A stretch of DNA of 64,000 nucleotides from Hallerella sp963656065 (GTDB lineage: Bacteria > Fibrobacterota > Fibrobacteria > Fibrobacterales > Fibrobacteraceae), in NCBI GenBank assembly GCA_963656065.1, contig CAVKGV010000003.1, forward strand, positions 124,001 through 188,000. The letters run 5' to 3'. The position numbers were made by a program, and so were the translations under genes. Every line of letters begins with the position of its first letter. Positions within the stretch are counted from its first letter, which is position 1. The notes beneath the pieces were generated by a model that saw nothing but the letters and a program-made list of their open reading frames with translations, did no database searches and had not been told where the DNA came from. This document shows, one piece after another, positions 27,040 through 35,215 of this stretch.

Positions 27040-27681
27040 TTAATCCCAAATCAGCATCCGAACCGGCGTGGGATTGTAGGCATTGCACGGATTATTCAGC
27101 TGCGGGCAGTTGCTCACGACCGCGTACACATCCATTTCCGCTTTCATTTCCACATACTTTCCCGGACTTGAAATGCCGTCGGCAAAATTCAGGTTTCCCT
27201 TTTCATCAAACGGGACATACATGAAAAAATTCAAGTTGTTTACCTGATCGCGCTTGTCCAAGTTCGGCATCGCCAGCAAGATTTTCAGGAACGATTCCCG
27301 GCAAGCGTGCATGTAACGTTTGTCAAGCGAATAACGGCATGTATTGCTTTCACACGAGCAGGCGCTTCCTAGCGTATCGTGATCGCCGCACGTATCCGCG
27401 ACAACGGTGAGCATCGGATTGTCATCGTTTGAATAAAGCTTGGTACCGACGCCGACGAGACAGTTCGCTTGGTGTTGCACCGTCTGCTGGACACTGTAAC
27501 GCTCGGACGGATCCTTCGCACTGATGAAAAGCGTGTCCACGGCCTGGTTTCCTTCCAAATCCAAGATTCGGAATGTCTGCCCCTTTTTAACCAGATGCAG
27601 CCAGCCTTCTCCGGCGGGAACATCTTCCCGGTAAACGGCATCTTCTTCCTTTAACGAACTTTCTAGATACTTTGTGTACAT
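27040..27681 (-). CDS. DUF1989 protein, urea carboxylase-associated protein 2 type (CgdA/CgdB-like)
   Basis: 213 residues from the ATG at 27681, chosen because GGAGGAA lies 7 nt upstream; the longer frame runs into the neighbouring gene. Motifs: VKKGQTFRILDLEGNQAVDT, YSVQQTVQHQAN, LTVVADTCGDHDTLGSACSC, YMHACRESFL and ISSPGKYVEMKAEMDVYAVV, ending NPCNAYNPTPVRM. It fits the family usually called urea amidolyase-associated protein 2. Paired with the type 1 protein, such proteins hydrolyse carboxyguanidine to allophanate and ammonia. The conserved Cys and His in DTCG.HDTLG.AC are likely metal-site or active-site residues. Confidence 0.87.
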   Translation of the reverse strand: MYTKYLESSLKEEDAVYREDVPAGEGWLHLVKKGQTFRILDLEGNQAVDTLFISAKDPSERYSVQQTVQHQANCLVGVGTKLYSNDDNPMLTVVADTCGDHDTLGSACSCESNTCRYSLDKRYMHACRESFLKILLAMPNLDKRDQVNNLNFFMYVPFDEKGNLNFADGISSPGKYVEMKAEMDVYAVVSNCPQLNNPCNAYNPTPVRMLIWD

Positions 27682-27694
27682 ATTATTCCTCCGG

Positions 27695-28411
27695 CTAAAG
27701 GTTATAGTCAAAAGTATTGGCAAAGCCACGCATATTTTCCGGGCACCACGTAAAGCACGGATCGTCGGCAGTCGAAATTTCACAGGGCAGAAGCTCCACC
27801 TTTACCGGCTTTCTCAGATACTCCTTCGACGGATTCAGAGGATGCATTCCCGTATCGATGACGACAAGCGTATCCATTTCCGCGCGAAGTTCCACAAAAT
27901 CTCCCGGCTTTGAATTGTTTTCCACGAAAGTCATCTTTCCATCCGAAGTGACGACTACCTTTGAAAAGAAATTCACCAGTTCCGTAAAATCGCGCTTTGT
28001 CATTCCATACTTGCCGATTTCCACCAGAAGCGAATCGTATCCGTTGCGATAGAAATCGTTGCGGAAATGCTGGTAGTCGTGAACGCCAAAACGTTCCTTG
28101 ATAAGATTCGCATGCGTGCAACCGCACAGCGGATCGTGCCACCCGACCGTATCCTTGGTAACGCTCAAAAGGATGCGTCCCATGTCACCGTAAAGGCAGC
28201 AGTTTTCAGTAATCCGGCATATATGCTGGATTTTAAGCGTGTCGCCCAGATTAAAACGTTCCGTAAAATTTTTTGCATTGTAGCAGAGAAGCGAGGCGTT
28301 CGCACCGCCTTCCAAATCCGTCAGGCGAATTTTCTGGCCTCTTTTTACGATGCGCGAGTAATTCCATCCGCCAGCGATGACTTTGGAACTTAAGACTTTT
28401 TCGTTTTCCAT
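27695..28411 (-). CDS. DUF1989 protein, urea carboxylase-associated protein 1 type (CgdA/CgdB-like)
   Basis: 238 residues, the more divergent DUF1989 member. Motifs: IVKRGQKIRLTDLEGGANAS, a LLCYNAKNFTERFN segment, the WHDPLCGCTHA box where the others have HDTLG, and SKPGDFVELRAEMDTLVVID. GGANASLL and WHDPLCG mark the type 1 family (urea amidolyase-associated protein 1). It would be the obligate partner of a type 2 protein in carboxyguanidine deiminase. AGAGGT lies before the ATG. It is the first enzyme gene after the ABC transporter, 10 nt from the ATPase stop. Confidence 0.87.
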   Translation of the reverse strand: MENEKVLSSKVIAGGWNYSRIVKRGQKIRLTDLEGGANASLLCYNAKNFTERFNLGDTLKIQHICRITENCCLYGDMGRILLSVTKDTVGWHDPLCGCTHANLIKERFGVHDYQHFRNDFYRNGYDSLLVEIGKYGMTKRDFTELVNFFSKVVVTSDGKMTFVENNSKPGDFVELRAEMDTLVVIDTGMHPLNPSKEYLRKPVKVELLPCEISTADDPCFTWCPENMRGFANTFDYNL

Positions 28412-28421
28412 AAGATTACCT

Positions 28422-29267
28422 CTATCTGTTTTCAGTCGGCGTCTTTCTGCCGACCATGTTTACGATGTTAAAAGTTTCATCCGGAGCCTTATTCTCCGAC
28501 ACAGGGTGAATCAAATTTTCCACATGCTTACGCAGCGAAACGAATTCCGGAAGGAAAAGGCTCTCTTCTGTCCGGGGGCGCGGAACATCAACGGAGACAA
28601 GCTCCCGGACCTTTCCAGGATTCGCCTGAAGGGTCAAAATTCTATCCGACAGAAATACGGCTTCATCCAGATCATGCGTTACAAAAAGGACCGTAATGTC
28701 AATATTCTTCCAGACTTCAAGCAGATATCGTTGCATCTGGGAACGCGTCTGCGCATCGAGCGCTCCAAAAGGTTCATCCATCAAAAGGACTCGCGGCTGT
28801 GGGGCGAGAGCACGGGCGATCGCTACACGTTGCTGCATACCGCCAGAAAGTTGCCGCGGATAGTAATTTGCGTATTTTTCAAGTCCGACAATTTGCAGCC
28901 ATTGCAATGCCGTCACATCCGCCTCATCATTTCCATAGCCGGAAGCCTCCAGCCCGAATTTCACATTTTGCCTTACCGAAAGCCAGGGGAAAAGCGTGTA
29001 TTTTTGAAATACCATTCCGCGTTCCGCACCGGTTCCTACAACCTTTTTCCCATCAAGGAAAAACGCTCCCGAGGTCGCCTGTTCAAGACCAGCGACAATA
29101 CGGATCAGTGTTGATTTTCCACATCCCGAAGGTCCGATAATCGAAAGGAACTCCCGACGATGAACATCAAAGGAAATTCCATCCAAGACGCGGCGGACGC
29201 TGCCGTTGCTTTCGCGAAATTCCTTGACGACATTTTTTGCTTCAAGAATTATTTCAGAGTTTTCCAT
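28422..29267 (-). CDS. ABC transporter ATP-binding protein, NitT/TauT family
   Basis: 281 residues. Walker A GPSGCGKSTLIRIVAG, Q-loop region GMVFQKYTLFPWL, signature LSGGMQQRVAIARALA, Walker B VLLMDEPFGALD and H-loop FVTHDLDEA identify an importer ATPase of the nitrate/taurine/sulfonate class. These are the transporters normally found beside urea/guanidine carboxylase genes. Its start overlaps the permease stop by 14 nt, and AAGGAAAA precedes the ATG. It energises uptake of the pathway substrate, inferred to be guanidine or a related compound. Confidence 0.92.
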   Translation of the reverse strand: MENSEIILEAKNVVKEFRESNGSVRRVLDGISFDVHRREFLSIIGPSGCGKSTLIRIVAGLEQATSGAFFLDGKKVVGTGAERGMVFQKYTLFPWLSVRQNVKFGLEASGYGNDEADVTALQWLQIVGLEKYANYYPRQLSGGMQQRVAIARALAPQPRVLLMDEPFGALDAQTRSQMQRYLLEVWKNIDITVLFVTHDLDEAVFLSDRILTLQANPGKVRELVSVDVPRPRTEESLFLPEFVSLRKHVENLIHPVSENKAPDETFNIVNMVGRKTPTENR

Positions 29268-30318
29268 TGTTCTTTTCCTTCAAGGCTTTTTCTTCAGCAG
29301 TCAGGCGAAACGCAAACACATAGTTTTTCGGGCCCATCAGTTCCCGGCGAATACGACCGAGAAACGCCACGCGACCGTCTTCCCACGCAAACAGATCCTT
29401 TCCAAATTTTCCAAGAATCATATCGCAACCGAGCCCGATGATTCCTAAGATCATTATCGCCGCATAAACGTTGTCAAAGTTTCGGTATTTCGCCTGTTGA
29501 TTAATAAACCAGGTTATACCCGAACTGGTCCCGACAACTTCCGCCACAATTAGATAGGTCCAAGCCCATCCCAAAAGGATCCGCATATCCTTATAAAGTT
29601 TCGGAGCGATTTCCGGGATAATGACTTTGAAAAGGACACGCAAAGGAGACGCTCCAAGCGTACGGGCCGCTTCCGTCAAAGCCGGGTCTGCACGCCTTGT
29701 CGTCGCACTGATCATGGGAACCTGTTGAAAGAAAGTCCCGATGATAATAATTGCGATTTTCGGCGCATCATTAATACCCAACACCGCAACGGCGAGAGCC
29801 CCAAAAACAGGAGCGGGAAAATAGCGGAAAAATTCCACAAACGGAGCCGTCAGCTTTTCAACGAACGGGACGGATCCGCTCAAGATTCCCAACGGAACTC
29901 CGACAAGGCTCGACAGGAAAAAGGCAAGGAAAACAATCCGCACCGAATGCAAAATGCTCTCGTAGAACCAAACATCCCCATCGCGTTTCGGAGGCGTCCG
30001 AAAAGCCGTCACAAGAGCCTTGGCGACTTGATGCGGAGCCGGCAAATAAGCGGGATTCACTCGAAAGCCGCTCATTTCCTTTTCACCGGCAGCACGGAGA
30101 TTTTCGTTTTCCTCGGAAAAATTTCCGAGTTCAATTTCGTCACCCGGTTCGCAAAACATACTCCCACCGGCATCCGTAATGTGCATTAGCGGATGATAAA
30201 CAAACGGAACATAGCTCACCGTGCACCAAAGCGCAAGCGGCAACAGAAAGGAAAGCACCGCAAGGATCATCGTTCCTTTCTTTCCTATTTCCTTTCGAAT
30301 TCCAATGGGAGATTTCAT
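29254..30318 (-). CDS. ABC transporter permease, NitT/TauT family
   Basis: 354 residues. A long N-terminal part with one helix (about 15-38) and an extracytoplasmic segment precedes the standard binding-protein-dependent permease domain, with about six helices. The coupling (EAA) loop is DPALTEAARTLGASPLRVLF followed by KVIIPEIAPKLYKDMR. It forms the channel of the importer encoded with the flanking genes. The N-terminal extension of about 100 residues between helices 1 and 2 (with MFCEPGDEIELG) is longer than in typical SsuC/TauC proteins, as often seen in the urea-carboxylase-linked permeases. Confidence 0.9.
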   Translation of the reverse strand: MKSPIGIRKEIGKKGTMILAVLSFLLPLALWCTVSYVPFVYHPLMHITDAGGSMFCEPGDEIELGNFSEENENLRAAGEKEMSGFRVNPAYLPAPHQVAKALVTAFRTPPKRDGDVWFYESILHSVRIVFLAFFLSSLVGVPLGILSGSVPFVEKLTAPFVEFFRYFPAPVFGALAVAVLGINDAPKIAIIIIGTFFQQVPMISATTRRADPALTEAARTLGASPLRVLFKVIIPEIAPKLYKDMRILLGWAWTYLIVAEVVGTSSGITWFINQQAKYRNFDNVYAAIMILGIIGLGCDMILGKFGKDLFAWEDGRVAFLGRIRRELMGPKNYVFAFRLTAEEKALKEKNNGKL

Positions 30319-30364
30319 GTCTTGATTCCGGGTTAAATTACTTTATATGAATTTTTGGTATAAA

Positions 30365-31348
30365 CTATTTCGCTTTCAGAAAATTTTCCGTAAAAGACGA
30401 ATTGATATAGCGGTTTACATCGACGTGCTTGTCATAGACTTTATTACGCACGAAGAAATCATCGACCCGCTTGGAAGACCCATAAATCGAGCCGTAACTT
30501 CCATCATCTTTCTTGAAAAACTTGGAAGATTCCGACAGCCGGAGAAAATGCGTTCCACCGATAAACTTCGCATATTGTGATTCCGGAACACCGACGCGAG
30601 CCGCCAGGATTTTGATCATCTCCGCCTTATTCTTCGGATCGTTGATGTAAGCCACGACATCATCCCATGCAGCGACGACTTTTGCCCATTCCTCCTTATT
30701 CTTCATCAGAGATTCTTGGGAAACGGCAAGAACATCGTAGATGATTCCCGGCTCGTTTGCGCTTGTGTACAGTTCCTTGGAACCGCTTACTTTTTCCAGA
30801 GCGTTTACGGAATGAGGAACCCAGGCGACAACCGCAGAGACTTCCCCGCTTTCCAACGTTTGCACCGCTTGGTGCGTTGGCATATTCACCAACGTCACAT
30901 CGGATTCCTTCAGCCCGTTCTTTAGGAGCGCATTGATCAAGAGCGCATGGGACAGGCAACCGATTTCGACACCGACCTTTTTCCCTTTCAAATCCTTGAC
31001 GCTGGAAATTCCGGGAGCGCCGACAATTTTATCGTTTCCGTTGCTGTAATCGTTGATTAGAATGGTTACATTTCTCGCTCCGGTCGCATTGAGGACCATC
31101 GCATCGCCGTTCGCCACACCGACCGCATCGACCTTCTTTGCGGCAAAAGCATCCATCGATGGTCCATAATCAAACCACTCCAATTTGACATCCACATCGT
31201 GCTTTTTAAAAAATCCTTTTTTGTCCGCAATTTCCCAGGCAGTCCAACCGGGCCAATCGCTATAAGCGATTTTCAGGACGGGTTTTTCCGCATAGAGAGA
31301 CGCCGTGACGGCCAAAGCGCCGATAGTTATCAACTTGAACATTTTCAT
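30365..31348 (-). CDS. ABC transporter substrate-binding protein of the urea/guanidine carboxylase cluster
   Basis: 327 residues from the ATG at 31348 (GAGG 5 nt upstream). A signal peptide covers about residues 1-20 (ending SLYA). The mature part begins EKPVLKIAYSDWPGWTAWEI and has the NMT1/SsuA-like fold with DYGPSMDAFAAKKVDAVGVA and LVNMPTHQAVQTLESGEVSA. SDWPGWTAW is the hallmark of the binding proteins linked to urea carboxylase. The Trp residues may form a stacking pocket for a flat cationic ligand such as guanidinium; this is an inference. It is the first gene of the eight-gene operon. Confidence 0.9.
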   Translation of the reverse strand: MKMFKLITIGALAVTASLYAEKPVLKIAYSDWPGWTAWEIADKKGFFKKHDVDVKLEWFDYGPSMDAFAAKKVDAVGVANGDAMVLNATGARNVTILINDYSNGNDKIVGAPGISSVKDLKGKKVGVEIGCLSHALLINALLKNGLKESDVTLVNMPTHQAVQTLESGEVSAVVAWVPHSVNALEKVSGSKELYTSANEPGIIYDVLAVSQESLMKNKEEWAKVVAAWDDVVAYINDPKNKAEMIKILAARVGVPESQYAKFIGGTHFLRLSESSKFFKKDDGSYGSIYGSSKRVDDFFVRNKVYDKHVDVNRYINSSFTENFLKAK

Positions 31349-31405
31349 AAAGACCTCGCTTGAAAAGATGTTCGACAAAGACAAAGCAAAAACGATACCA
31401 ACTTT

Positions 31406-31418
31406 CGGCATTTTGCCG
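31406..31418 (-). other. small hairpin in the probable 5' leader of the transporter operon
   Basis: CGGCA-TTT-TGCCG, a 5-bp stem flanked by A/T-rich arms, lies 58 nt before the first start codon. On the minus strand it is not followed by a T run, so it is not a terminator. I see none of the ykkC-type guanidine riboswitch motifs here. Confidence 0.3.
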
Positions 31419-31482
31419 TTTTCTTTCAAATTTCCCCATTTTTTCAGCTGTTTAATCTTTTTTCCCACGAGACGACCCGACA

Positions 31483-31507
31483 ACTTTCTAAAATTATTTT
31501 ATAAAGT
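31483..31507. promoter_or_regulatory. predicted ROK operator 1 (divergent region)
   Basis: ACTTTcTAAAA, spacer TTA, TTTTATAAAGT: an inverted repeat with 11-nt arms and one mismatch. It has the same arms and spacer length as the palindrome before the allophanate hydrolase gene. It lies 39 nt before the ROK regulator gene and 134 nt before the transporter operon, so it could control both. Confidence 0.75.
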
Positions 31508-31546
31508 GAAGACAAAATTGTATTTCATTTTTCTAAGTTTTGATAC

Positions 31547-32524
31547 ATGGCAAGCAATTCTACCGAAAAAATAAAGCGCATTTTGCTGCAAAGCGAATCC
31601 ATCACCAAGCCCGAACTATCCAAAGCCACGGGGCTCACCACGGCAACCTGCGGATACATTTTAAACGAAATGCTGAAGAATGATGAAATCGTCGAAGAAG
31701 AATTCCGCATGTCAAGCGGGGGACGCCCGGCGAAATCCTACCGATACAACGCAACAAAACATCAATTTTTATGCCTATACGCTCTTTTCGAAAGCGGCAT
31801 TCAAATGATACGCTTTCGCGTCTTCGACGCCCTGGGAAACCTCATCACGAAAGGCGAAAGCAAAGAAAAATGCATCAACCAAAACACCATTCTAAAGCGC
31901 ATCCATCAAATTTTAGAGAGGCACGCCCAAGTAGATATCATCTCGGTAGGAATCCAAGGCGGCGTCTATCGCGGAACCGTTGAATTTTGCGATTTTCCGG
32001 AACTTAACGGGGTCAATCTCGGTTCGGAAATTTTCAACGCTTTTCGGATTCCCGTACACATCGAGAACGACATGAATTCCATTGCTTTGGGATATTCCCA
32101 AAAGCACAGCAACGAGAAGAATCTCTCCATTCTTTTTATGCCAAAGGGAAATCCTCCTGCCGGCGGATTTTTGGTTGACGGGAAGATCTTGCGAGGAAGC
32201 TCCAATCTCGCCGGCGAACTTTCCTACTTTCCCTTTTCATTTAAAAAACAGACGCAATCCAAAATTTTTAGCGAAATAGAATCCGCCATTCCCCATATTC
32301 TGCAAGTCATCCTCGCCACTATCGTCTTTCTAGATCCCGCCGAAATCGTCTTAACGGGAGGCCTAGCCGAATCGCTTTCATTTCAAGACCTCGACAAAAA
32401 ATTGCGCGAGAACCTGCATCGGCAACAACTTCCCCGCCTGATATTCAAGACAAACCTGCAAGAAGAATACTTTAACGGATTATACAAAATGGCGGCAGAA
32501 GTGTTTCTAGGCGGACGGGACTGA
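31547..32524 (+). CDS. ROK-family transcriptional regulator
   Basis: 325 residues. The first 65 form a winged helix (EKIKRILLQSESITKPELSK, recognition helix around GLTTATCGYILNEML, wing SSGGRPAKSYRYN). The rest is the ROK/NagC fold, with SVGIQGGVYRG, HIENDMNSIALGY and EIVLTGGLAES. The usual ROK zinc motif CxCGxxGCxE is missing: after GELSYFPF the sequence continues without Cys, so sugar-kinase-type zinc binding is lost. It is divergent from the guanidine/urea operon and next to allophanate hydrolase, and matching palindromes precede both, so it probably represses the pathway and itself. ROK proteins usually sense sugars; the ligand here is unknown. TAAGTTTTG ends 4 nt before the ATG. Confidence 0.85.
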   Translation: MASNSTEKIKRILLQSESITKPELSKATGLTTATCGYILNEMLKNDEIVEEEFRMSSGGRPAKSYRYNATKHQFLCLYALFESGIQMIRFRVFDALGNLITKGESKEKCINQNTILKRIHQILERHAQVDIISVGIQGGVYRGTVEFCDFPELNGVNLGSEIFNAFRIPVHIENDMNSIALGYSQKHSNEKNLSILFMPKGNPPAGGFLVDGKILRGSSNLAGELSYFPFSFKKQTQSKIFSEIESAIPHILQVILATIVFLDPAEIVLTGGLAESLSFQDLDKKLRENLHRQQLPRLIFKTNLQEEYFNGLYKMAAEVFLGGRD

Positions 32525-32664
32525 TCTTTTAAAACAGGCGGCCGACACGAACATTTTTGTCATTAAAATTTCTTTACAACGACATAGTTGTGCGTATTTT
32601 TCCGACAGTTTGCCCGTACATTTTTTTGAAAGGAAAATTTTTCGCCTGTTTTTGAAATTTAATG

Positions 32665-32693
32665 CTACTTTATAAAACGATTTTATAAAGTAG
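32665..32693. promoter_or_regulatory. predicted ROK operator 2 (29-bp palindrome before allophanate hydrolase)
   Basis: CTACTTTATAAAA, spacer CGA, TTTTATAAAGTAG: perfect 13-nt arms. The inner 11+3+11 unit (32667-32691) matches operator 1 except for one arm base and the spacer. It ends 8 nt before the ATG at 32702 and touches the AGAGG ribosome binding site, so a bound repressor would block the promoter or early elongation. Confidence 0.8.
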
Positions 32694-32701
32694 AGGCCAA
32701 T

Positions 32702-34447
32702 ATGGATCTTAGAATTTCATCCCTCCTGAACGCCTATCGCAACCACAGGCTTACCCCGCAAGAGGTTGTCGCCGAATCTTTGAAGAAAAGCGAAAGCGCC
32801 CCGACTTCTATCTGGATTTCCCGAACATCGCCCGAACAGCTGGAAAAATATTTCAAGAGATTGGATTCCCTCTCTCCGGAAAGTCTTCCGTTATACGGGA
32901 TCCCGTTCGCCGTGAAGGACAATATCGATTTGGAAGGTTTGCCGACAACCGCTGCCTGCCCTGACTTTTCCTATGCGCCAAAACAATCCGCGTCTATCGT
33001 CAAACACCTAATCCAACTTGGAGCGATTCCTCTGGGCAAGACAAACATGGACCAGTTCGCAACGGGACTTGTCGGGGTCCGTTCACCATACGGAGCCATT
33101 CCAAACAAATTTGCGCCAGAATATATTTCCGGAGGTTCCAGCTCCGGGTCCGCAGCGGCTCTAGCCTACGGTCTATGCTCCTTTTCCCTTGGAACAGATA
33201 CGGCCGGTTCCGGGCGAGTTCCTGCCGCATTCAACAACCTAGTCGGGGTGAAGCCGACACGTGGGATCATCAGCGCAAACGGGGTCGTTCCCGCCTGCAA
33301 GAGTCTGGATTGCGTTTCAATCTTTGCCTTGAACAACTCCGACGCCAGATACCTTTTAAATCTCGCCGCTTTCGAAGATGACGACGACTATTCTCGAATT
33401 GCCCCGTGGAACATGCCGAACGAAAAAGCGGCAAGGCTTCCGGAACATTGGACATTCGGCGTTCCGAAAGATTCCGAACTGGAATTTTTCGGAAACGAAA
33501 ATTTTCGAAAAGCCTTTTACGATGCGGTATCGATTTTTGAAAAAGCAGGCGGGGAAAAAGTTTCCATTTCATTTTCACCGTTTCTAGAAGCGGCACGGCT
33601 TCTCTACGAAGGGCCCTGGGTTTTTGAACGCTACGAGGCTGTCGGAAAATTCATCGACGAGCATCCGGGTTCCATCCATCCGGTAACACGTTCCATCATC
33701 GCGCCAAAGCATATCCCGCATCCAGCCGAAGTTTTCACCGGTTTTCATCTGCTGCAAAAAAAGAAGAAAATCGCAGACAGTGAATTTTCCAAGGTCGATG
33801 TGTTGCTCACCCCGACAGCCGGGACAATTTACAAGACAAAAGATGTCATAGAAAATCCGATTCAGCTCAATTCCAACCTTGGCTATTATACAAACTACAT
33901 GAATCTTCTCGATTATTCCGCCTTGGCGATTCCTGCGGGATTTGCAAAAAGTTCCGATCCGGATGTCGCCCGGTTTCCATTCGGGATAACCATCGTCGGA
34001 AAAGCTTTTGACGACTTCAAGCTTCTCGATGTTGCAGAAAAGGTCGCTTCATTTTTTGAAGCAAAAATTTCATTTGCCGTATGCGGAGCCCACCTAAAAG
34101 GCGAATCGCTTCACGATGAACTTTCATGCGCAGAATTTTTAGAAAGTGCAAGAACCGCACAAGAATATCGGATGTTCGCCCTCTCCAACGGAAAGGTGCA
34201 AAAGCCGGCGCTTGTCGCCGGCGGGAAAAGCAGCTTTTATGTAGAGCTCTACGCGATGGACGCAGCAGATTTCGGAGAATTTGTCGCCAAGATTCCGGCT
34301 CCTCTCGGCATCGGAAAAATCAAGCTTTCCGACGGACGGTTGGTTCCTGGATTTATCGGAGACACATCCATCCTGGAGAATGCGGAGAAATTTTCCGTCC
34401 AGGACATCTCGGAACTTGGGGACTGGAGAAAATTTTCCAGGTCCTAG
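32702..34447 (+). CDS. atzF: allophanate hydrolase (AtzF type)
   Basis: 581 residues. The N-terminal amidase-signature domain has the Lys of the triad in FAVKDNIDLEG, the Ser-rich YISGGSSSGSAAALAYG, and GTDTAGSGRVPAAF with the nucleophilic Ser. The C-terminal domain of about 120 residues (MFALSNGKVQKPALV to the end) is that of AtzF and of yeast urea amidolyase. It hydrolyses allophanate to ammonia and CO2, the final step after the urea/guanidine carboxylase. AGAGG lies 5 nt before the ATG. It is on the opposite strand from the carboxylase operon but shares the palindromic operator, so expression of both halves is probably linked. Confidence 0.92.
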   Translation: MDLRISSLLNAYRNHRLTPQEVVAESLKKSESAPTSIWISRTSPEQLEKYFKRLDSLSPESLPLYGIPFAVKDNIDLEGLPTTAACPDFSYAPKQSASIVKHLIQLGAIPLGKTNMDQFATGLVGVRSPYGAIPNKFAPEYISGGSSSGSAAALAYGLCSFSLGTDTAGSGRVPAAFNNLVGVKPTRGIISANGVVPACKSLDCVSIFALNNSDARYLLNLAAFEDDDDYSRIAPWNMPNEKAARLPEHWTFGVPKDSELEFFGNENFRKAFYDAVSIFEKAGGEKVSISFSPFLEAARLLYEGPWVFERYEAVGKFIDEHPGSIHPVTRSIIAPKHIPHPAEVFTGFHLLQKKKKIADSEFSKVDVLLTPTAGTIYKTKDVIENPIQLNSNLGYYTNYMNLLDYSALAIPAGFAKSSDPDVARFPFGITIVGKAFDDFKLLDVAEKVASFFEAKISFAVCGAHLKGESLHDELSCAEFLESARTAQEYRMFALSNGKVQKPALVAGGKSSFYVELYAMDAADFGEFVAKIPAPLGIGKIKLSDGRLVPGFIGDTSILENAEKFSVQDISELGDWRKFSRS

Positions 34448-34457
34448 ACATAAACGG

Positions 34458-34489
34458 TTGCCAGTACGCTAATTTATTTTTTACATTTG
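34458..34489 (+). promoter_or_regulatory. promoter of the YitT-like gene
   Basis: TTG at 34458-34460, a 21-nt spacer and TACATTTG at 34482-34489 fit the FCB-type -33/-10 pattern. The leader would be about 18 nt and contains GAGG before the TTG start codon at 34514. Confidence 0.6.
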
Positions 34490-34513
34490 CGCGCGTAAAA
34501 ATCGAGGCAACGC

Positions 34514-35203
34514 TTGAATCATTCCAATTTGCGCATTCGCCTGACGATGTATTTCGTTGGGCTTTTCATTATGACAGCCGGTATCGCCTTTTCTGTAAAA
34601 TCCGACTTGGGAGTTTCTCCCGTCAGCAGCATTCCCTACACGATGACATGCGTCTGGGGAATCGAAATGGGAAAGGCAACGATTCTTTTTCACATCGGCC
34701 TTGTCTTGCTGCAAATTTTCCTGCTGCGAAAAAATTTCAAGGCAATTAATTTGTTGCAAATAATCGTCGGAGTGATTTTCGGTTATTTCACCACGTTCTG
34801 CAACTGGGGAGCGGAATTTCTTCCCTCGCCAGAAAACTTCGGGATTCGCATCGCCTTTGCGCTCATCAGCGTGGTCTTAATCGCCGTCGGGATATTCTTC
34901 TATATGCCCGCAAACGTGATGCCTCTTGCCGGAGAAGGCGCTATGATGGCTGTGTCCAAAATATCCGGGATCAAGTTTCACAAGGTGAAAATCGGATTTG
35001 ACATTTCCATGGTCCTGCTTTCGCTCGCCGTGTGCGCCCTGCTCCTGCATTCATTCGGAAGCGTCGGCATCGGAACTGTCATCGCGGCCTTCCTTGTCGG
35101 AATCGTACTGGGCTTTGTAAACAGGCATTTCGGGAACTGGCGCGATGACTTGCTGTCTCGCGACGATGAAGATGACGAGGACGCCATCCCCGCAAACGCT
35201 TAG
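34514..35203 (+). CDS. YczE/YyaS/YitT-family membrane protein
   Basis: 229 residues with five or six membrane helices. It starts at TTG (34514), with GAGG 6 nt upstream. The first helix and loop (MTAGIAFSVKSDLGVSPVSS) followed by IPYTMTCVWGIEMG match the YczE/YitT family of small inner-membrane proteins of unknown transport role. The C-terminus is cytoplasmic and acidic (SRDDEDDEDAIPANA). It lies just after allophanate hydrolase but has its own promoter, so a part in that pathway is not implied. Confidence 0.8.
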   Translation: MNHSNLRIRLTMYFVGLFIMTAGIAFSVKSDLGVSPVSSIPYTMTCVWGIEMGKATILFHIGLVLLQIFLLRKNFKAINLLQIIVGVIFGYFTTFCNWGAEFLPSPENFGIRIAFALISVVLIAVGIFFYMPANVMPLAGEGAMMAVSKISGIKFHKVKIGFDISMVLLSLAVCALLLHSFGSVGIGTVIAAFLVGIVLGFVNRHFGNWRDDLLSRDDEDDEDAIPANA

Positions 35204-35215
35204 CCGATTTGGATT

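Noticed and set aside
31349..31546. Possible guanidine riboswitch before the transporter operon
   Set aside because: No ACGR-loop double hairpin or ykkC-like conserved segments were visible on the minus strand.
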